DNA of 64,000 nt from Cylindrotheca closterium (GCA_933822405.4 CAKOGP040001112.1:248001-312000); one strand, 5' to 3'; positions 38,745 to 48,493 are shown, counted from the stretch's first letter. Translations and numbers: made by a program. Notes: a model not told the origin generated them from the letters alone.

Positions 38745-39458
38745 ATGTGCCAAAGACAACACTATCGGTACCGTCACCATAAGCCAATGGTGCCTGCTGA
38801 ACTATTGACTGCAGAAACCAAGACAAGGGCCGCCCACAACCCCAAACGGCCTTCCATAACCTTCGCTGAAACTGTGCATGTCTATTCCACTACTGCCTTG
38901 CATGACTACACCGATGAGGAATACCGCGCGTGCTGGTATTCATCAGAAGAATATAATAAGATTGAAAAGGAAATGCTAGGCCAGTTCAAGCAACTGCAGG
39001 ATGGATGTCCATTTGATGCGATCTCTTGCTCCAGAGGATTGGAGCAATACTTGACTGTTAATGCAAGCTTAAAGCAGAGTAACAAAAGCAAAGCGCAACA
39101 AATCGTCCTCGATGAGCAAGATCGGCAATTGGAGGTCGAGAAGAATGACGAGAATGCCATTTCTAAAGCATATCAGGATGTCTCTTCTAGTTGTCACTTG
39201 TTGTGGGCAGCAGTTCTCGGCCACCGAGATCAACAAGACGCAGCACAGGCATACAACGATGGTGATGAAGACGAAATCCTTGTTGCTGAGTCATCAAACA
39301 GTACTCTGGATAAAAGTCTAGATGGCCCTGAACCCCTGATCCCGCTGCTGAAAGTAGTAGTGGGTGTGGAGTCGCCGCATGGGTCGAGAGTTGCACTCGT
39401 CTCGTCTCAAATGCTCCCTTTGAACATGAAATACCCCTTCATTGGCCGACGCAAGTAA
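38745..39458 (+). CDS. Unknown 'CWYSSEEY' family protein, copy 2
   Basis: Single exon, 237 aa from the ATG at 38745. A second in-frame ATG (MVPAELLTAETK) 20 codons on is also possible. It keeps the family core: SITFAETVHVYSTTALHDYT, then RACWYSSEEYNKIEKEMLGQ, CSRGLEQYLTVNASL, IVLDEQDRQLEVEKNDE, and VSSSCHLLWAAVLGHRDQQD. The C-terminus differs from the other copies (GVESPHGSRVALVSSQ and FIGRRK) and lacks the ARSA ending, so it may have gained a new 3' end. A decayed fragment of the kinase-like gene's 3' end lies about 470 nt downstream. Confidence 0.72.
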   Translation: MCQRQHYRYRHHKPMVPAELLTAETKTRAAHNPKRPSITFAETVHVYSTTALHDYTDEEYRACWYSSEEYNKIEKEMLGQFKQLQDGCPFDAISCSRGLEQYLTVNASLKQSNKSKAQQIVLDEQDRQLEVEKNDENAISKAYQDVSSSCHLLWAAVLGHRDQQDAAQAYNDGDEDEILVAESSNSTLDKSLDGPEPLIPLLKVVVGVESPHGSRVALVSSQMLPLNMKYPFIGRRK

Positions 39459-40783
39459 CTCATTAAATGTTGTTTCAACTTCTTTTTGCAAGGCATTGCA
39501 CCGGAAATACAACACTCACCTTTTGTTAAGTATGCTATATTGTGCATATCGGTCTCTCGTGGGTTTTTTCTTTACATTATTGCAAATATTCAACAACTAT
39601 TTTTTCGTACCATACGTTTTTTGCACTGGTTTGGTCGATTTTTCTAGCATCCATCTGCGCTACATACTCCATATCTGGTACCCTTTGGACCTTTCTTTGT
39701 TTCTTTCACACGGTAATGCATGAAAGAGGGCGGAAATTCTTTTTCAAAGCGGAGATGAAATGTAATTTTTCGGACAAAAAGTGGTGGCTTTTTGATTTTC
39801 TTGCTCTTTTTGGAGTAACGTGACTGTCTGGACTGCCGAGTACCGAGCATATGCCAATGAGCGATCAAGAGCCAACAGTCGTCGCCGATCTCAAGCCTAA
39901 GAACTACATTCTGGCGCCTACATAGTCCCCGTCTAACTGCCCCAATGTAGTCTGCAGGTAGCAAGCAATGGTTGGTCTCGCAATATTTGCTCAATGACGG
40001 TTTGAACTTTCGAATAGCTTCCATTCTGACAGCAGTGACTCACTCAACACTCAAATTTGTAACCTGTCAATTTTAAATATCGACCTCTTTTTGCACAACG
40101 TGATCTTCGAATGGCAAAGATACACACTATGGTAAAGTACAAATCTGACAGTTTATAAAATAGTGCAATATGCTGAAAGCTACCATACTCATCCTTGCCA
40201 TACTGTATAGTAGATAATTTTCAGATGCATGCGTAACTGGTTTGGGGGATGATTGATCGCAAAAGAGGGTCGAGATCCTCATTGATTGCCACAGAGGAAT
40301 GGCAAATTTTATGCCTGCGATAAAAAATATGGTTCCCACACTATATACCGGTACATATTAATACGTACGTTACGAGCACGAGTATGGTACGTGTACGTGT
40401 ACCTGGTAGACAAACGCTTCTGTCGAAAGTGACTATGATACAAAACACTGTGACAACAGTTTCTGTTCAGAGAAGAATCTTGGTTTTGCGCGACGCTTCC
40501 CACTTATTATGCCCAGCGCAAACGACACAGTTCACACCGATAAGAGGGACCGCTCATCACCCTAACTCATATTATGGCACACACACAAGTGACTGCTCCG
40601 AGGCCGATCAGAAGCAAATTTTCAAATTTGCAGGGCGGAACAACAACTACCGGACGAGTAGTTTGTTAAGCCGAAACGAACGTTGTTTTATGGCTCGCAT
40701 AAAAGTCTACCGGTTCAGTAAACGCACAGCACCTCCTCGAAGACCAAATCCTTAGTGCTTAAACTTCCAAACAAACTCACACA
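39459..40783. other. Duplicated intergenic segment
   Basis: About 1.3 kb that includes a decayed gene fragment (annotated separately) and, from about 40455 to 40760, a leader that matches the region 41915-42170 ahead of copy 4, including GTTTTGCGCGACGC and GGGCGGAACAACAACTAC. A frame of 123 codons at 40384-40755 is probably part of this shared leader and not a gene. Confidence 0.5.
39926..40043 (-). pseudogene. Decayed 3' fragment of the kinase-like gene, remnant 1
   Basis: On the minus strand this matches the last coding portion of the intact gene at 42873-43853. Shared words include ATGTAGTCTGCAG, CTCGCAATATTTG-like, and TTCCATTCTGACAGCAGTGA. The encoded residues still show LLPADYIGA, against LLSEVAADYIGE in the intact gene. 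The fragment has no 5' portion and carries frameshifting differences. Confidence 0.8.
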
Positions 40784-41362
40784 ATGACTATGATGAGAAG
40801 TGAAAGATTGGTACGCATTGCAGAGACTGAACAGATTCAAGTCGTATGCAGTTTAGATGACTACAAGAAAGCTGAAGTCAAAGCCTGCTGGTATTCTTCA
40901 AAAGAATATTCGAAAATTGAAAAAAACATTGTGAAAGAATGTGACAAGATGGCAAAGAGAAAGGACCTCAAAGACAAGAAGTACTGTTCACGGGGATTGG
41001 AAACGTACCAGACCTACATGTCCAGAAAACAGAACTACAGAGAGGCACTGCACGCTGTCTTGGATGAACAAGACCGTCAAATCGAATCGAATGTGTACGA
41101 TGAAGAATCTATCGCGCAGGTCTACCACAATGTTTCATCCAGTTGCCAGATGTGGGCCACAGTGAAGGGACTCTGGGATCAGAAGGAAGCAACAAGCTAT
41201 CATATCGAGGATGATGATGATGATGACTTCGAAGATGACAAGACTATCCCAACACAACCTCCAATATACTCCATAACTCCAAAGGAAAAGATTCAATTCA
41301 GTCACAAGATGCGGCCGATGACCCAACTTCACCAGGTTGCAGTCAGTGCAAGGTCGGCATAA
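40784..41362 (+). CDS. Unknown 'CWYSSEEY' family protein, copy 3
   Basis: Single exon, 192 aa, start ATG 40784. Nearly identical to copy 4 over most of its length. Core features: AETEQIQVVCSLDDYKKAEV, KACWYSSKEYSKIEKNIVKE, KKYCSRGLETYQTYMSRKQN, HAVLDEQDRQIESN, AQVYHNVSSSCQMWATVKGL, an acidic run near 150, and the ending QVAVSARSA. Compared with copy 1 the N-terminus is short. An in-frame stop lies in the leader where copy 4 stays open (CTTAG versus CTCCTT), so the two proteins differ mainly at their N-termini. Role unknown. Confidence 0.75.
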   Translation: MTMMRSERLVRIAETEQIQVVCSLDDYKKAEVKACWYSSKEYSKIEKNIVKECDKMAKRKDLKDKKYCSRGLETYQTYMSRKQNYREALHAVLDEQDRQIESNVYDEESIAQVYHNVSSSCQMWATVKGLWDQKEATSYHIEDDDDDDFEDDKTIPTQPPIYSITPKEKIQFSHKMRPMTQLHQVAVSARSA

Positions 41363-42130
41363 GCTACTGTACTCGATCCATTTTTCCATCGATCAGAATG
41401 GCAATTTTGACCCCACTTTAGAAATAATAAAATTAGAACATTGAAATGATATATTTTATGGCCTACTACATAGCGCCTATGTAGTCCCCGTCTAATTCTT
41501 TCTGCGAATATGCCCCGATGTAGTCTGCAGGTGCTTCAGAAATCAAAGGTTGACCTCGCAATATTTGCACAATTGTGATGATTTGACTTTTCGAGTAACT
41601 AGTACTGTACCATCATTCTGAAAGCAGTGACTTCGATGCTAGTTGGGAATGCAACACTCAAATTTTCCAAACTATCGTTATTTCAATTTTAAATATCGAT
41701 CACTTTTGGCACCCAAATGATGCAAAATAAACTACGAATGTTGTTTCCTTCGAATGGCAAAGACACACGAAGGTACTAGTACCTGATATTATACCAATCT
41801 GAAAATTTGTTCGAAACCTCGGAGGAATTTCAGTGGAAAATACAAGAATGCGAATTATTTCCGCGATCAAAAATGACCTTTGCGCCTTCACTCGTCTGAC
41901 TCAACTCAAGTGAAAGTGACTACAAACCAGCTGACCCACGGTGCAGGAACGAATTTTCTGTTCAAGAACCTTCGTTTTGCGCGACGCCCTACTTATGCTC
42001 AGCATAAATGATCAGAGGCCGAGCAGAAGTAAAATTTCAAAATTTGGAGGGCGGAACAACAACTACGAGTAATAGTGTCGAAATGCGCACGAAGTTTTAG
42101 GCCGTAACGAAAGTTGATTCTTTTTTACGA
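41363..42130. other. Duplicated intergenic segment with gene remnant
   Basis: About 770 nt. The left half matches 39914-40130 (including the gene remnant), and the right half matches the leader ahead of copy 3. It separates two units of a tandem segmental duplication. Confidence 0.55.
41508..41646 (-). pseudogene. Decayed 3' fragment of the kinase-like gene, remnant 2
   Basis: Minus-strand match to the C-terminal coding part of the intact gene at 42873-43853 (ATGTAGTCTGCAG, CTTCAGAAA-CAAAGGTTGA, CAATATTTG, TTTGACTTTTCGAGTAACT, ATTCTGA-AGCAGTGA-TTCGATGCTAGTTG). A short insert (about 12 nt, GTACTGTACC) lies in the middle and shifts the frame. Closer to the intact gene than remnant 1 is. Confidence 0.85.
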
Positions 42131-42790
42131 ATGTCTCTCACAAATCTAGACGCTCAGCGCCTCGAAGACCAAACCCTCCTTGCATCTACTACTTCCGAAC
42201 AAGCTTCCACAATTACTATGATGAGTGAAAGACTGGTACGCTTTGCAGAGACTGAACAGATTCAAGTCGTATGCAGTTTAGATGGCTACAAGAAAGCTGA
42301 AGTCAAAGCATGCTGGTATTCTTCAAAAGAATATTCGAAAATTGAAAAAAACATTGTGAAAGAATGTGACAAGATGGCAAAGAGAAAGGACCTCAAAGAC
42401 AAGAAGTACTGTTCACGGGGATTGGAAACGTACCAGACCTACATGTCCAGAAAACAGAACTACAGAGAGGCACTGCACGCTGTCTTGGATGAACAAGACC
42501 GTCAAATCGAATCGAATGTGTACGATGAAGAATCTATCGCGCAAGTTTACCACAACGTTTCATCCAGTTGCCAGCTGTGGGCCACAGTGAAGGGACTCCG
42601 CGATCAGAAGGAAGCGACGAGCTATCATGTTGAGGATCACGATGATGATGATGACTGGGAATATGCCAAGATTATCCCAGCACAACCTCCAATGTACTCC
42701 ATTACTCCAAAGGAAAAGATTCTATTTAGCCACAGGACGAGGCCGATGACCCAACTTCACCAGGTTGCAGTCAGTGCAAGGTCGGCATAA
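42131..42790 (+). CDS. Unknown 'CWYSSEEY' family protein, copy 4
   Basis: Single exon, 219 aa from ATG 42131, or 190 aa if the internal ATG that matches copy 3's start is used. The core is the same as copy 3 with a few substitutions (for example LDGYKK for LDDYKK, VSSSCQLW for VSSSCQMW). It ends VAVSARSA and lies tail to tail, 82 nt from the stop of the kinase-like gene. That arrangement is the ancestral unit whose 3' piece is repeated, decayed, behind copies 2 and 3. Function unknown. Confidence 0.77.
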   Translation: MSLTNLDAQRLEDQTLLASTTSEQASTITMMSERLVRFAETEQIQVVCSLDGYKKAEVKACWYSSKEYSKIEKNIVKECDKMAKRKDLKDKKYCSRGLETYQTYMSRKQNYREALHAVLDEQDRQIESNVYDEESIAQVYHNVSSSCQLWATVKGLRDQKEATSYHVEDHDDDDDWEYAKIIPAQPPMYSITPKEKILFSHRTRPMTQLHQVAVSARSA

Positions 42791-42872
42791 TTTCCACGAT
42801 CCATTTCGACAGTTTTGACCCCAATTCATAAACATGATACATACGAACAATAACATTTTTTAACTTGAACGA

Positions 42873-43853
42873 CTATTTTCTACCGTCCGAATATTCCCCA
42901 ATGTAGTCTGCAGCTACTTCAGAAAGCAAAGGTTGATCCTTCAATATTTGTACAATGGAGGCTGACCATTGATGGCGATCGTTTGACTTTTCGAGTAACT
43001 TCCATTCTGACAGCAGTGAATTCGATGCTAGTTGTACCAAGTCTTCCGGAACCAGATTCCAAATCTCCGATGTGAAGGATGTCGCAAGCGCGAGATCAAC
43101 AAAAGTAGGCGTCGATGAGATTTCCTGTGCCTCGGTCATGTCAATGAGCAGGACGGATCCAGTCTCGGTCGAAATGAGTGGCTGAACGTCAGTTGTCACC
43201 ACCCCTGCCGCCATCATTTGAAGCATGATCCGCATCAATTGGTCCACGGCTGTCTCTCTCAGAGCTGGTGTGGGAAGATCTGCAATATTGCTCACTGACT
43301 TGCCAACGACGACTGGTTCCATGGCAATCATGGCCCGATTCGAATCACCAAACGGATAGTCCAAAGATGTCAAGCACTTTTCGACTCCAGTGGATACGCC
43401 ACGCTCCTCTAGAACTTGCAAGACATGACATTCGTTTCGGACACTTTTTGCGCTTCCACTCCAACTAATCTTGACTGCTACATCGGGTAGACTGCTACTG
43501 CTGCCATCTCTAATGTAGCCAAAGACAGCTCCCCCACCGCCACTTCCCAATAGGGTAGGATCTCGAAGTCGGATCAACTCTGATTGGTTGTAGTTCTTGC
43601 GACCTTCCTTTGCGGAGTTCTTCGAGACGGAAATCTCCAAAGGGTTTGAAAGTGTCACAGACCCATTCCCCAAGTCATAGGTTTGAGTTTTCAGGGTGTT
43701 GGAAGCGCTTGCAATAAAAGCTGTGGAAGTACCGGTACCCACAACGGCAGTGTTGGTGTCAATACCGTTCGGGATTGGAGTAGGTTCTGATGCTAAGAGG
43801 GCACTGGTAGCTAACCAAACGGACGCTACAATCCTTGGAGGTAGCACCAACAT
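42873..43853 (-). CDS. Divergent protein-kinase-like protein with signal sequence
   Basis: A 326-aa single-exon protein with a degenerate kinase fold. Visible: glycine-rich loop LLGSGGGGAVFGYI (about 101-114), VAVKISW with the candidate ATP-binding Lys128, and NECHVLQVL with Glu141 as helix C. The catalytic-loop region reads GVVTTDVQPLI and lacks HRD; the DFG position reads LIDMTEA. It is thus an atypical or inactive kinase. The first 22 residues (MLVLPPRIVASVWLATSALL) look like a signal peptide, so a plastid or secretory location is possible. The ATG at 43853 is used; the frame upstream opens only with TTG. Its 3' end has been copied twice upstream (39926-40043 and 41508-41646). Confidence 0.7.
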   Translation of the reverse strand: MLVLPPRIVASVWLATSALLASEPTPIPNGIDTNTAVVGTGTSTAFIASASNTLKTQTYDLGNGSVTLSNPLEISVSKNSAKEGRKNYNQSELIRLRDPTLLGSGGGGAVFGYIRDGSSSSLPDVAVKISWSGSAKSVRNECHVLQVLEERGVSTGVEKCLTSLDYPFGDSNRAMIAMEPVVVGKSVSNIADLPTPALRETAVDQLMRIMLQMMAAGVVTTDVQPLISTETGSVLLIDMTEAQEISSTPTFVDLALATSFTSEIWNLVPEDLVQLASNSLLSEWKLLEKSNDRHQWSASIVQILKDQPLLSEVAADYIGEYSDGRK

Positions 43854-44768
43854 GGGCAAGTGATTTCTGTTCCTGGTGCAATTCGAATCTAAATGATTCT
43901 TACGCCACGATCAATCAATAGTCAGGTGTTCGATGGAAACATATCATATGTCAGGCCTTGGTCTAGATGCGATGCAACGATGATGCGATGATTGGGCAAC
44001 GATGGATGGCTCATGTGAATGGATTTCAGATGTTGAATATAATCGACTTCATCGACCAAAAGAAACGGGGGGTTCACTATAAACTCAAAACTCCCCTTTT
44101 TATCACAAATGCGGAGGCAACATATATCAGAGAAGCAATATCGTAGTATCAACAACAACAACCACAACAAGTTTCTCCGAGGTATCAACACTGCAGAATA
44201 TGCAGCATAGATATGTTGTAGCAAGGTTTCACAACTACATTGTTCATCATTTTTTCGATATGCCAACTTTCGAATCGTCCATTCCATTGCATCCTGCTGT
44301 GATCAAGCAACGGCTGTTGGAGCCACCCAATACAGGTGGTCATTTCCATATCTCAAGCCCTGCTGTCAAGAACGCCTCAAGCGCTGGCCGATCAAATCGT
44401 GTTGACAAACTCATCCAAAGATGGACGAAGCAAGGCTAGTAACAATGTTGGCGACCAAGCCACTACGAATCAAATTAATACGCTCTGAAGTCAATTTGCA
44501 CATGTCACGATTGCACAAACTATATGGGTGCTGATGAAGATGTGTCTACGTCAGGGGTCGATGGACTATTTGTGAGTGTTTCGTGATGTTCAATGTGTTG
44601 ATGTTCGACCATGATGTGAGGTCACTTCATATTCAACCATTTTTTTTAAGTCGCTGGAGTCATCTGGATCAGTCACAGAACTCATCTCAAATGAAAAGGG
44701 GAAAAAATGGCGAGAGCAAGTGTTGTTTCGGCACTGCAACGCTTCTGTTTATTTGATCTGCCCACCGA
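43854..44768. other. Intergenic region with a truncated gene copy
   Basis: About 900 nt. Positions about 44130-44534 are a broken copy of the 5' end and promoter of the RAD51-like gene (annotated separately). The rest (44535-44768) shows no gene. Confidence 0.5.
44130..44534 (+). pseudogene. Truncated copy of RAD51-like gene 5' end
   Basis: Aligns by eye with 46700-47090, which spans the promoter and first 90 codons of the RAD51-like gene: shared AACACTGCAGAATA-GCAGCA-A, GTTGTAGCAAGGTTTCACAACTACATTGT, CAAGCAACGGCTGTTGGAGCCACC and CTCAAGCGCTGGCCGATCAAATC. The copy starts MPTFESS but an indel after GGT shifts the frame, and it stops at GGCTAG (44437-44439). No Walker motif follows. It is a pseudogene fragment. 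Confidence 0.85.
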
Positions 44769-46232
44769 ATGGTTCGGAAAAGTCCATTTGGATACTTGGG
44801 GCTCTTCTCCTTTGTTGCATTCTTCTTTTTTTGCAGTTCCTGGAACTGGGGCAATAATTACAGTGCTTTATCTGAATACAGGAAAACATCCAACAGACTG
44901 GCATCTTCGGAGTCAGAAAAGTCCTTTGACGACGAAGAAAATGAGCTTTCCAGGGAGTTTAATTCATCTGAACACAACGATTCATCACCATTATCACACC
45001 ATGCTAACAACCAAAGCGTTTCCAAGATCGAAGATTCCACAAATTTGAACAAAACAGCATTATTGTCATCACATCAGGCTAACAACCAAAGCCTTTCCAA
45101 GAAAAATATCTATTACATCAATGGAACGTATGCTGTTTTGAACCCGTGGTATGGCTGGCAACCAGAAATACATCCAATGGATTGTTCCTGGCAATTTTGT
45201 ATGATGGATAATCACACATCCAAGACTTGTCGCGATTCGATGGAGGACATGGCGGTATCAAACAGCTCCTCCATCGATCCTGGGGAAGATTGGATCCCTG
45301 ATGTCACCATGTTGCGTCGAATGTTTTTGGACGGCTACGATGCCAATGGGCACCTTTGGCCCCCTCAATTGGAGGACGAACTGTGCCATGCGCTTGGCAA
45401 AAACACTAGTACCAAGAAATTGCTAGACGAGGCAAAGATAGTTGGGGCGCCGATTTCCAGAATGCCAGAAAAAAAGAACAACAAAATTCTGTGCTTTACT
45501 TATACCATGGAGAAGAATCATGCCACCTCGATTCGAGCAATGCGAGAAACCTGGGCACCAGGCTGTGATGGTTTCCTTGCCTTCTCGACAAAGTCTGATC
45601 CTCGCATACCTGCAATTAGTATTCCGCATAAAGGACGGGAAGGTTACAGAAACATGTGGCAAAAGGTTCGAAGCATGTTCCAATTCGTTGGAAAACACTA
45701 CCTATCGCAGTTTGATTGGTTCTACATTGGCGGCGATGATCTTGTGGTCTTCCCTCAAAACTTGAAAAAGTATCTTGGAACCTACAATTCTAGCCAACCC
45801 TTCTATTTGGGAAGACGCTTCAAAAGGGGGGCAGAGATTGGCTACAACACTGGAGGTGCTGGCTATGTCCTCTCGCGACCTGCCCTGCAGTGCTTACTCG
45901 AACACTTGGAAGACAAAAGTTGCGAGCCGAAGAAGAAAACATCCTCTGAGGATGCCAAGACAGCAACTTGTTTGAGACTTGCCTGTAATATCACTTACGA
46001 GGACACACGAGACGACCAAAAGCGGGAGCGGTTTCATCACTGGAGCGCTGAACGCGAGTATGAGTACGATGGCAAATCGAAGTTTTGGAATGGGTTGAAC
46101 AAAGATTGGGGACTCTTGTTGGGGAAAGACAGTTGCTCGCCCGAAACTGTCAACTTTCATTATATCAAGAACCCAGGATTGGCCCGGTACCTTTTCCACT
46201 ATGTCCAAGGTGGCTGTGTCCGAAGTGAATGA
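44769..46232 (+). CDS. C1GalT-like beta-1,3-galactosyltransferase (GT31)
   Basis: Type II Golgi glycosyltransferase of the GT31/core-1 synthase kind. The 487-aa single-exon protein has a short cytoplasmic tail (MVRKSPFGY), a signal anchor (about 9-24, LGLFSFVAFFFFCSS), a Ser/Asn-rich stem with several N-x-S/T sites (about 60-180), and a luminal catalytic domain from about 238: ILCFTYTMEKNHATSIRAMR ETW, DWFYIGGDDLVVFPQNL (DxD-type metal site at D323-D324), FYLGRRF and YNTGGAGYVLSRPAL. These match the C1GALT1 pattern (W+ADDDTYV, YxGxRF, GGAGYVLS), with GGDD replacing the usual DDD. The acceptor is unknown; mucin-type O-glycans are not established for diatoms. Confidence 0.85.
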   Translation: MVRKSPFGYLGLFSFVAFFFFCSSWNWGNNYSALSEYRKTSNRLASSESEKSFDDEENELSREFNSSEHNDSSPLSHHANNQSVSKIEDSTNLNKTALLSSHQANNQSLSKKNIYYINGTYAVLNPWYGWQPEIHPMDCSWQFCMMDNHTSKTCRDSMEDMAVSNSSSIDPGEDWIPDVTMLRRMFLDGYDANGHLWPPQLEDELCHALGKNTSTKKLLDEAKIVGAPISRMPEKKNNKILCFTYTMEKNHATSIRAMRETWAPGCDGFLAFSTKSDPRIPAISIPHKGREGYRNMWQKVRSMFQFVGKHYLSQFDWFYIGGDDLVVFPQNLKKYLGTYNSSQPFYLGRRFKRGAEIGYNTGGAGYVLSRPALQCLLEHLEDKSCEPKKKTSSEDAKTATCLRLACNITYEDTRDDQKRERFHHWSAEREYEYDGKSKFWNGLNKDWGLLLGKDSCSPETVNFHYIKNPGLARYLFHYVQGGCVRSE

Positions 46233-46824
46233 TTTACTGAAAAGACGGATGGTTGTGGGACCCAGAATCAGTAAAGGATATCTATTCTCCATACTACTTG
46301 CAGCGGACCCAAGGAAGCTGTCATGCTCTGTCGGACTGAAGCGTGGTCAGCTGCGTCAATCAATTGATAATCGCCTGGAGCCATGAGTATCAGATCGAAA
46401 GGTATAGGTATCCTGCCGCCTGAGATAGGACTGCAAAGTCACTCATCGCATCATCTCACGTCCTTCGCAGTAGTGATAGCCGAACTTACTATGTTTTTAA
46501 TACGAACGCTATCGATAGTAATATGAGCTATAATCTTCTGCATTTCGGCCATTTGTATCCTGAACATACACGACTGTTTCGACCAAACAAATTTGAAAAT
46601 GGGGTTCATAAAAGTCTCTCCCCGACCACTATTTTTTAAAATATTTGTACTCGTAGACCCAAAAATGCGGCAATAATAATCGAGGACGAGTTTCTAAATT
46701 ATGAGAGAAAGGCAACAACCACAACAACAACGTCAAGCGTTTCTCCTTCCAACACTGCAGAATACGCAGCACAGACATGTTGTAGCAAGGTTTCACAACT
46801 ACATTGTGCACCCTCTTTGTCGAT
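46233..46824. other. Promoter region of RAD51-like gene
   Basis: About 590 nt. The right third (46700-46824) is duplicated at 44130-44250. Otherwise no feature is visible. Confidence 0.4.
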
Positions 46825-48192
46825 ATGCCAACCTTTGAATCCATTCCATTGCATCCCGTGCTCAAGCAACGGCTGTTGGAGCCACCGAATCCAGGTGGTG
46901 TGAGCATTTCCACACCTCAAGCCCTGCTGTCAAGAACGCCTCAAGCGCTGGCCGATCAAATCTTGTTGACAAAATCATCCAAAGATGGAAGCAAGGCTAG
47001 TAACAACATTGGCGACCAAGCCACTATGAAACAAATTGATACCCTCCGAAGTCAAGTCGCACATGTCATGATGGCACAAACAAGGATGGGAAAATACCGC
47101 CTCCAGCAACAACAGCTGTACGATGACAGCACGGTACAATACGACACCAAAAACGGTACTGAGCATTACTATGCCACGCGACCTCTCGTATTGGGGGCGA
47201 CTGTTAGTGCAATGCAAGCATGGCAACAAGAACAGGAGCGAAAAGGACCGATCACCAATCTTTCCACCGGTTGCCGTGCCTTGGATGAGTTGCTTTCCCT
47301 TCCAGCAGAGTATTCAAATCCTCACCCTTATGCTCTTCAACAAGAGCAAAATGGTCAGCCGCAACAGCATCCTCATCATAGTGCAATGCTGGGTTTTCCA
47401 CGAGGACATCTTTTATCTTTTTCGGGTCATTCCGGATCGGGTAAATCCCAATGGTGCCTACAACTTGCGGCCCAAGCCTTGCGACAGCCATGGATCCAGC
47501 AGTTCCCTACGGCTCGAGTTCGATATTGCTACAGTGGCGCCGGTCACGATGGCAATGCCTTGGCCCAACGTCTGTCCCAACTGCTCCAACATCAAGTATC
47601 ACCAATGTCGCCTTCTTCTCCTTTCTCTTCAGGTGCTTTGGAAAAGGTCGAATATCAGCCTATTCGTACTACGACACAATTGGTAGCGATATTGCAAGCG
47701 TTGGAAGACGAACTATTAGAAGCATCCTCGTATGGCACCCGTAGTACTACAACAGCGGGCACCACTTTTCCGACACACAATGCAAACCAAGGAGGAGGGA
47801 TGATCTTACACCACCAACCTCCATTTGTGCTCGTTGTCGATTCCTTGTCCAACCTGGAAGTCCAGGGTGACCCATCTCAAATGTCTCGCCTCCTTCGTAC
47901 TTTGAAACGATTGGCACGGCAATATTCCCTGTGGGTGGTAGTGACTCTTTCCGAACACCACCACAAGGGCAACAAGAATGCACCAGCGACCAACCTACCC
48001 GGTGATTATCACGTGCTGTGCCAATCCATGACTGTCACTGCACCTCCACCAACACCCGAAACTTCCGCTATTACCACCACAACAACCATTCAGGCGACTC
48101 TGTGGAAACATCCCGCCAAACTGGACCAACCGTCCATTACGCTCTTTCATACACCATCGGGAATGTCCACAAGGGCTTCCCCTACCATGTAA
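46825..48192 (+). CDS. RAD51/RecA-like recombinase paralogue
   Basis: RecA-fold ATPase of the RAD51-paralogue type, for homologous recombination. Single exon, 455 aa from ATG 46825 (upstream TTG rejected). The N-terminal 140 residues are polar. The core starts with the RAD51 signature ITNLSTGCRALDELL (about 143-157). Next come GFPRGHLLSFSGHSGSGKSQ with Walker A at about 201-208, and FVLVVDSLSNL with the Walker B Asp339. A His/Gln-rich insert (about 165-186) and a long loop before Walker B enlarge it. Which paralogue (RAD51D, XRCC2/3 type) it is cannot be told by eye. A broken copy of its 5' end lies on the other side of the galactosyltransferase gene. Confidence 0.8.
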   Translation: MPTFESIPLHPVLKQRLLEPPNPGGVSISTPQALLSRTPQALADQILLTKSSKDGSKASNNIGDQATMKQIDTLRSQVAHVMMAQTRMGKYRLQQQQLYDDSTVQYDTKNGTEHYYATRPLVLGATVSAMQAWQQEQERKGPITNLSTGCRALDELLSLPAEYSNPHPYALQQEQNGQPQQHPHHSAMLGFPRGHLLSFSGHSGSGKSQWCLQLAAQALRQPWIQQFPTARVRYCYSGAGHDGNALAQRLSQLLQHQVSPMSPSSPFSSGALEKVEYQPIRTTTQLVAILQALEDELLEASSYGTRSTTTAGTTFPTHNANQGGGMILHHQPPFVLVVDSLSNLEVQGDPSQMSRLLRTLKRLARQYSLWVVVTLSEHHHKGNKNAPATNLPGDYHVLCQSMTVTAPPPTPETSAITTTTTIQATLWKHPAKLDQPSITLFHTPSGMSTRASPTM

Positions 48193-48493
48193 AATAGGTT
48201 GCAATTCATGTAGATAGGTAGCAAAAAAAGGCAATTATAGACACACAATATAAAACATGCAAAAGAGAAGAACCATCATAAAAATAGTTCATCCTTTCGA
48301 GAGAATACACCAATCACATTGAAACCATTTCGGATCTATTTTATTGCATATTGTACTGGTACTCATTCTTCATACGATCCTAGTAGATTCGATTTGAAAG
48401 TAATCATTCCTCAACAAATAATTGCGATGTTACAGTAAAGAGAGAATATTACAGTAGATACCCAATAAATACTACTGGCCAGTCCAGATCCTT
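48193..48493. other. Intergenic region between convergent genes
   Basis: About 300 nt of AT-rich 3' flank for the RAD51-like gene (+) and the small CaaX gene (-). Nothing else is visible. Confidence 0.35.

Noticed and set aside
40384..40755. A 123-codon frame ahead of family copy 3
   Set aside because: It lies in a leader that is shared with copy 4, where the frame is not kept. No family features.
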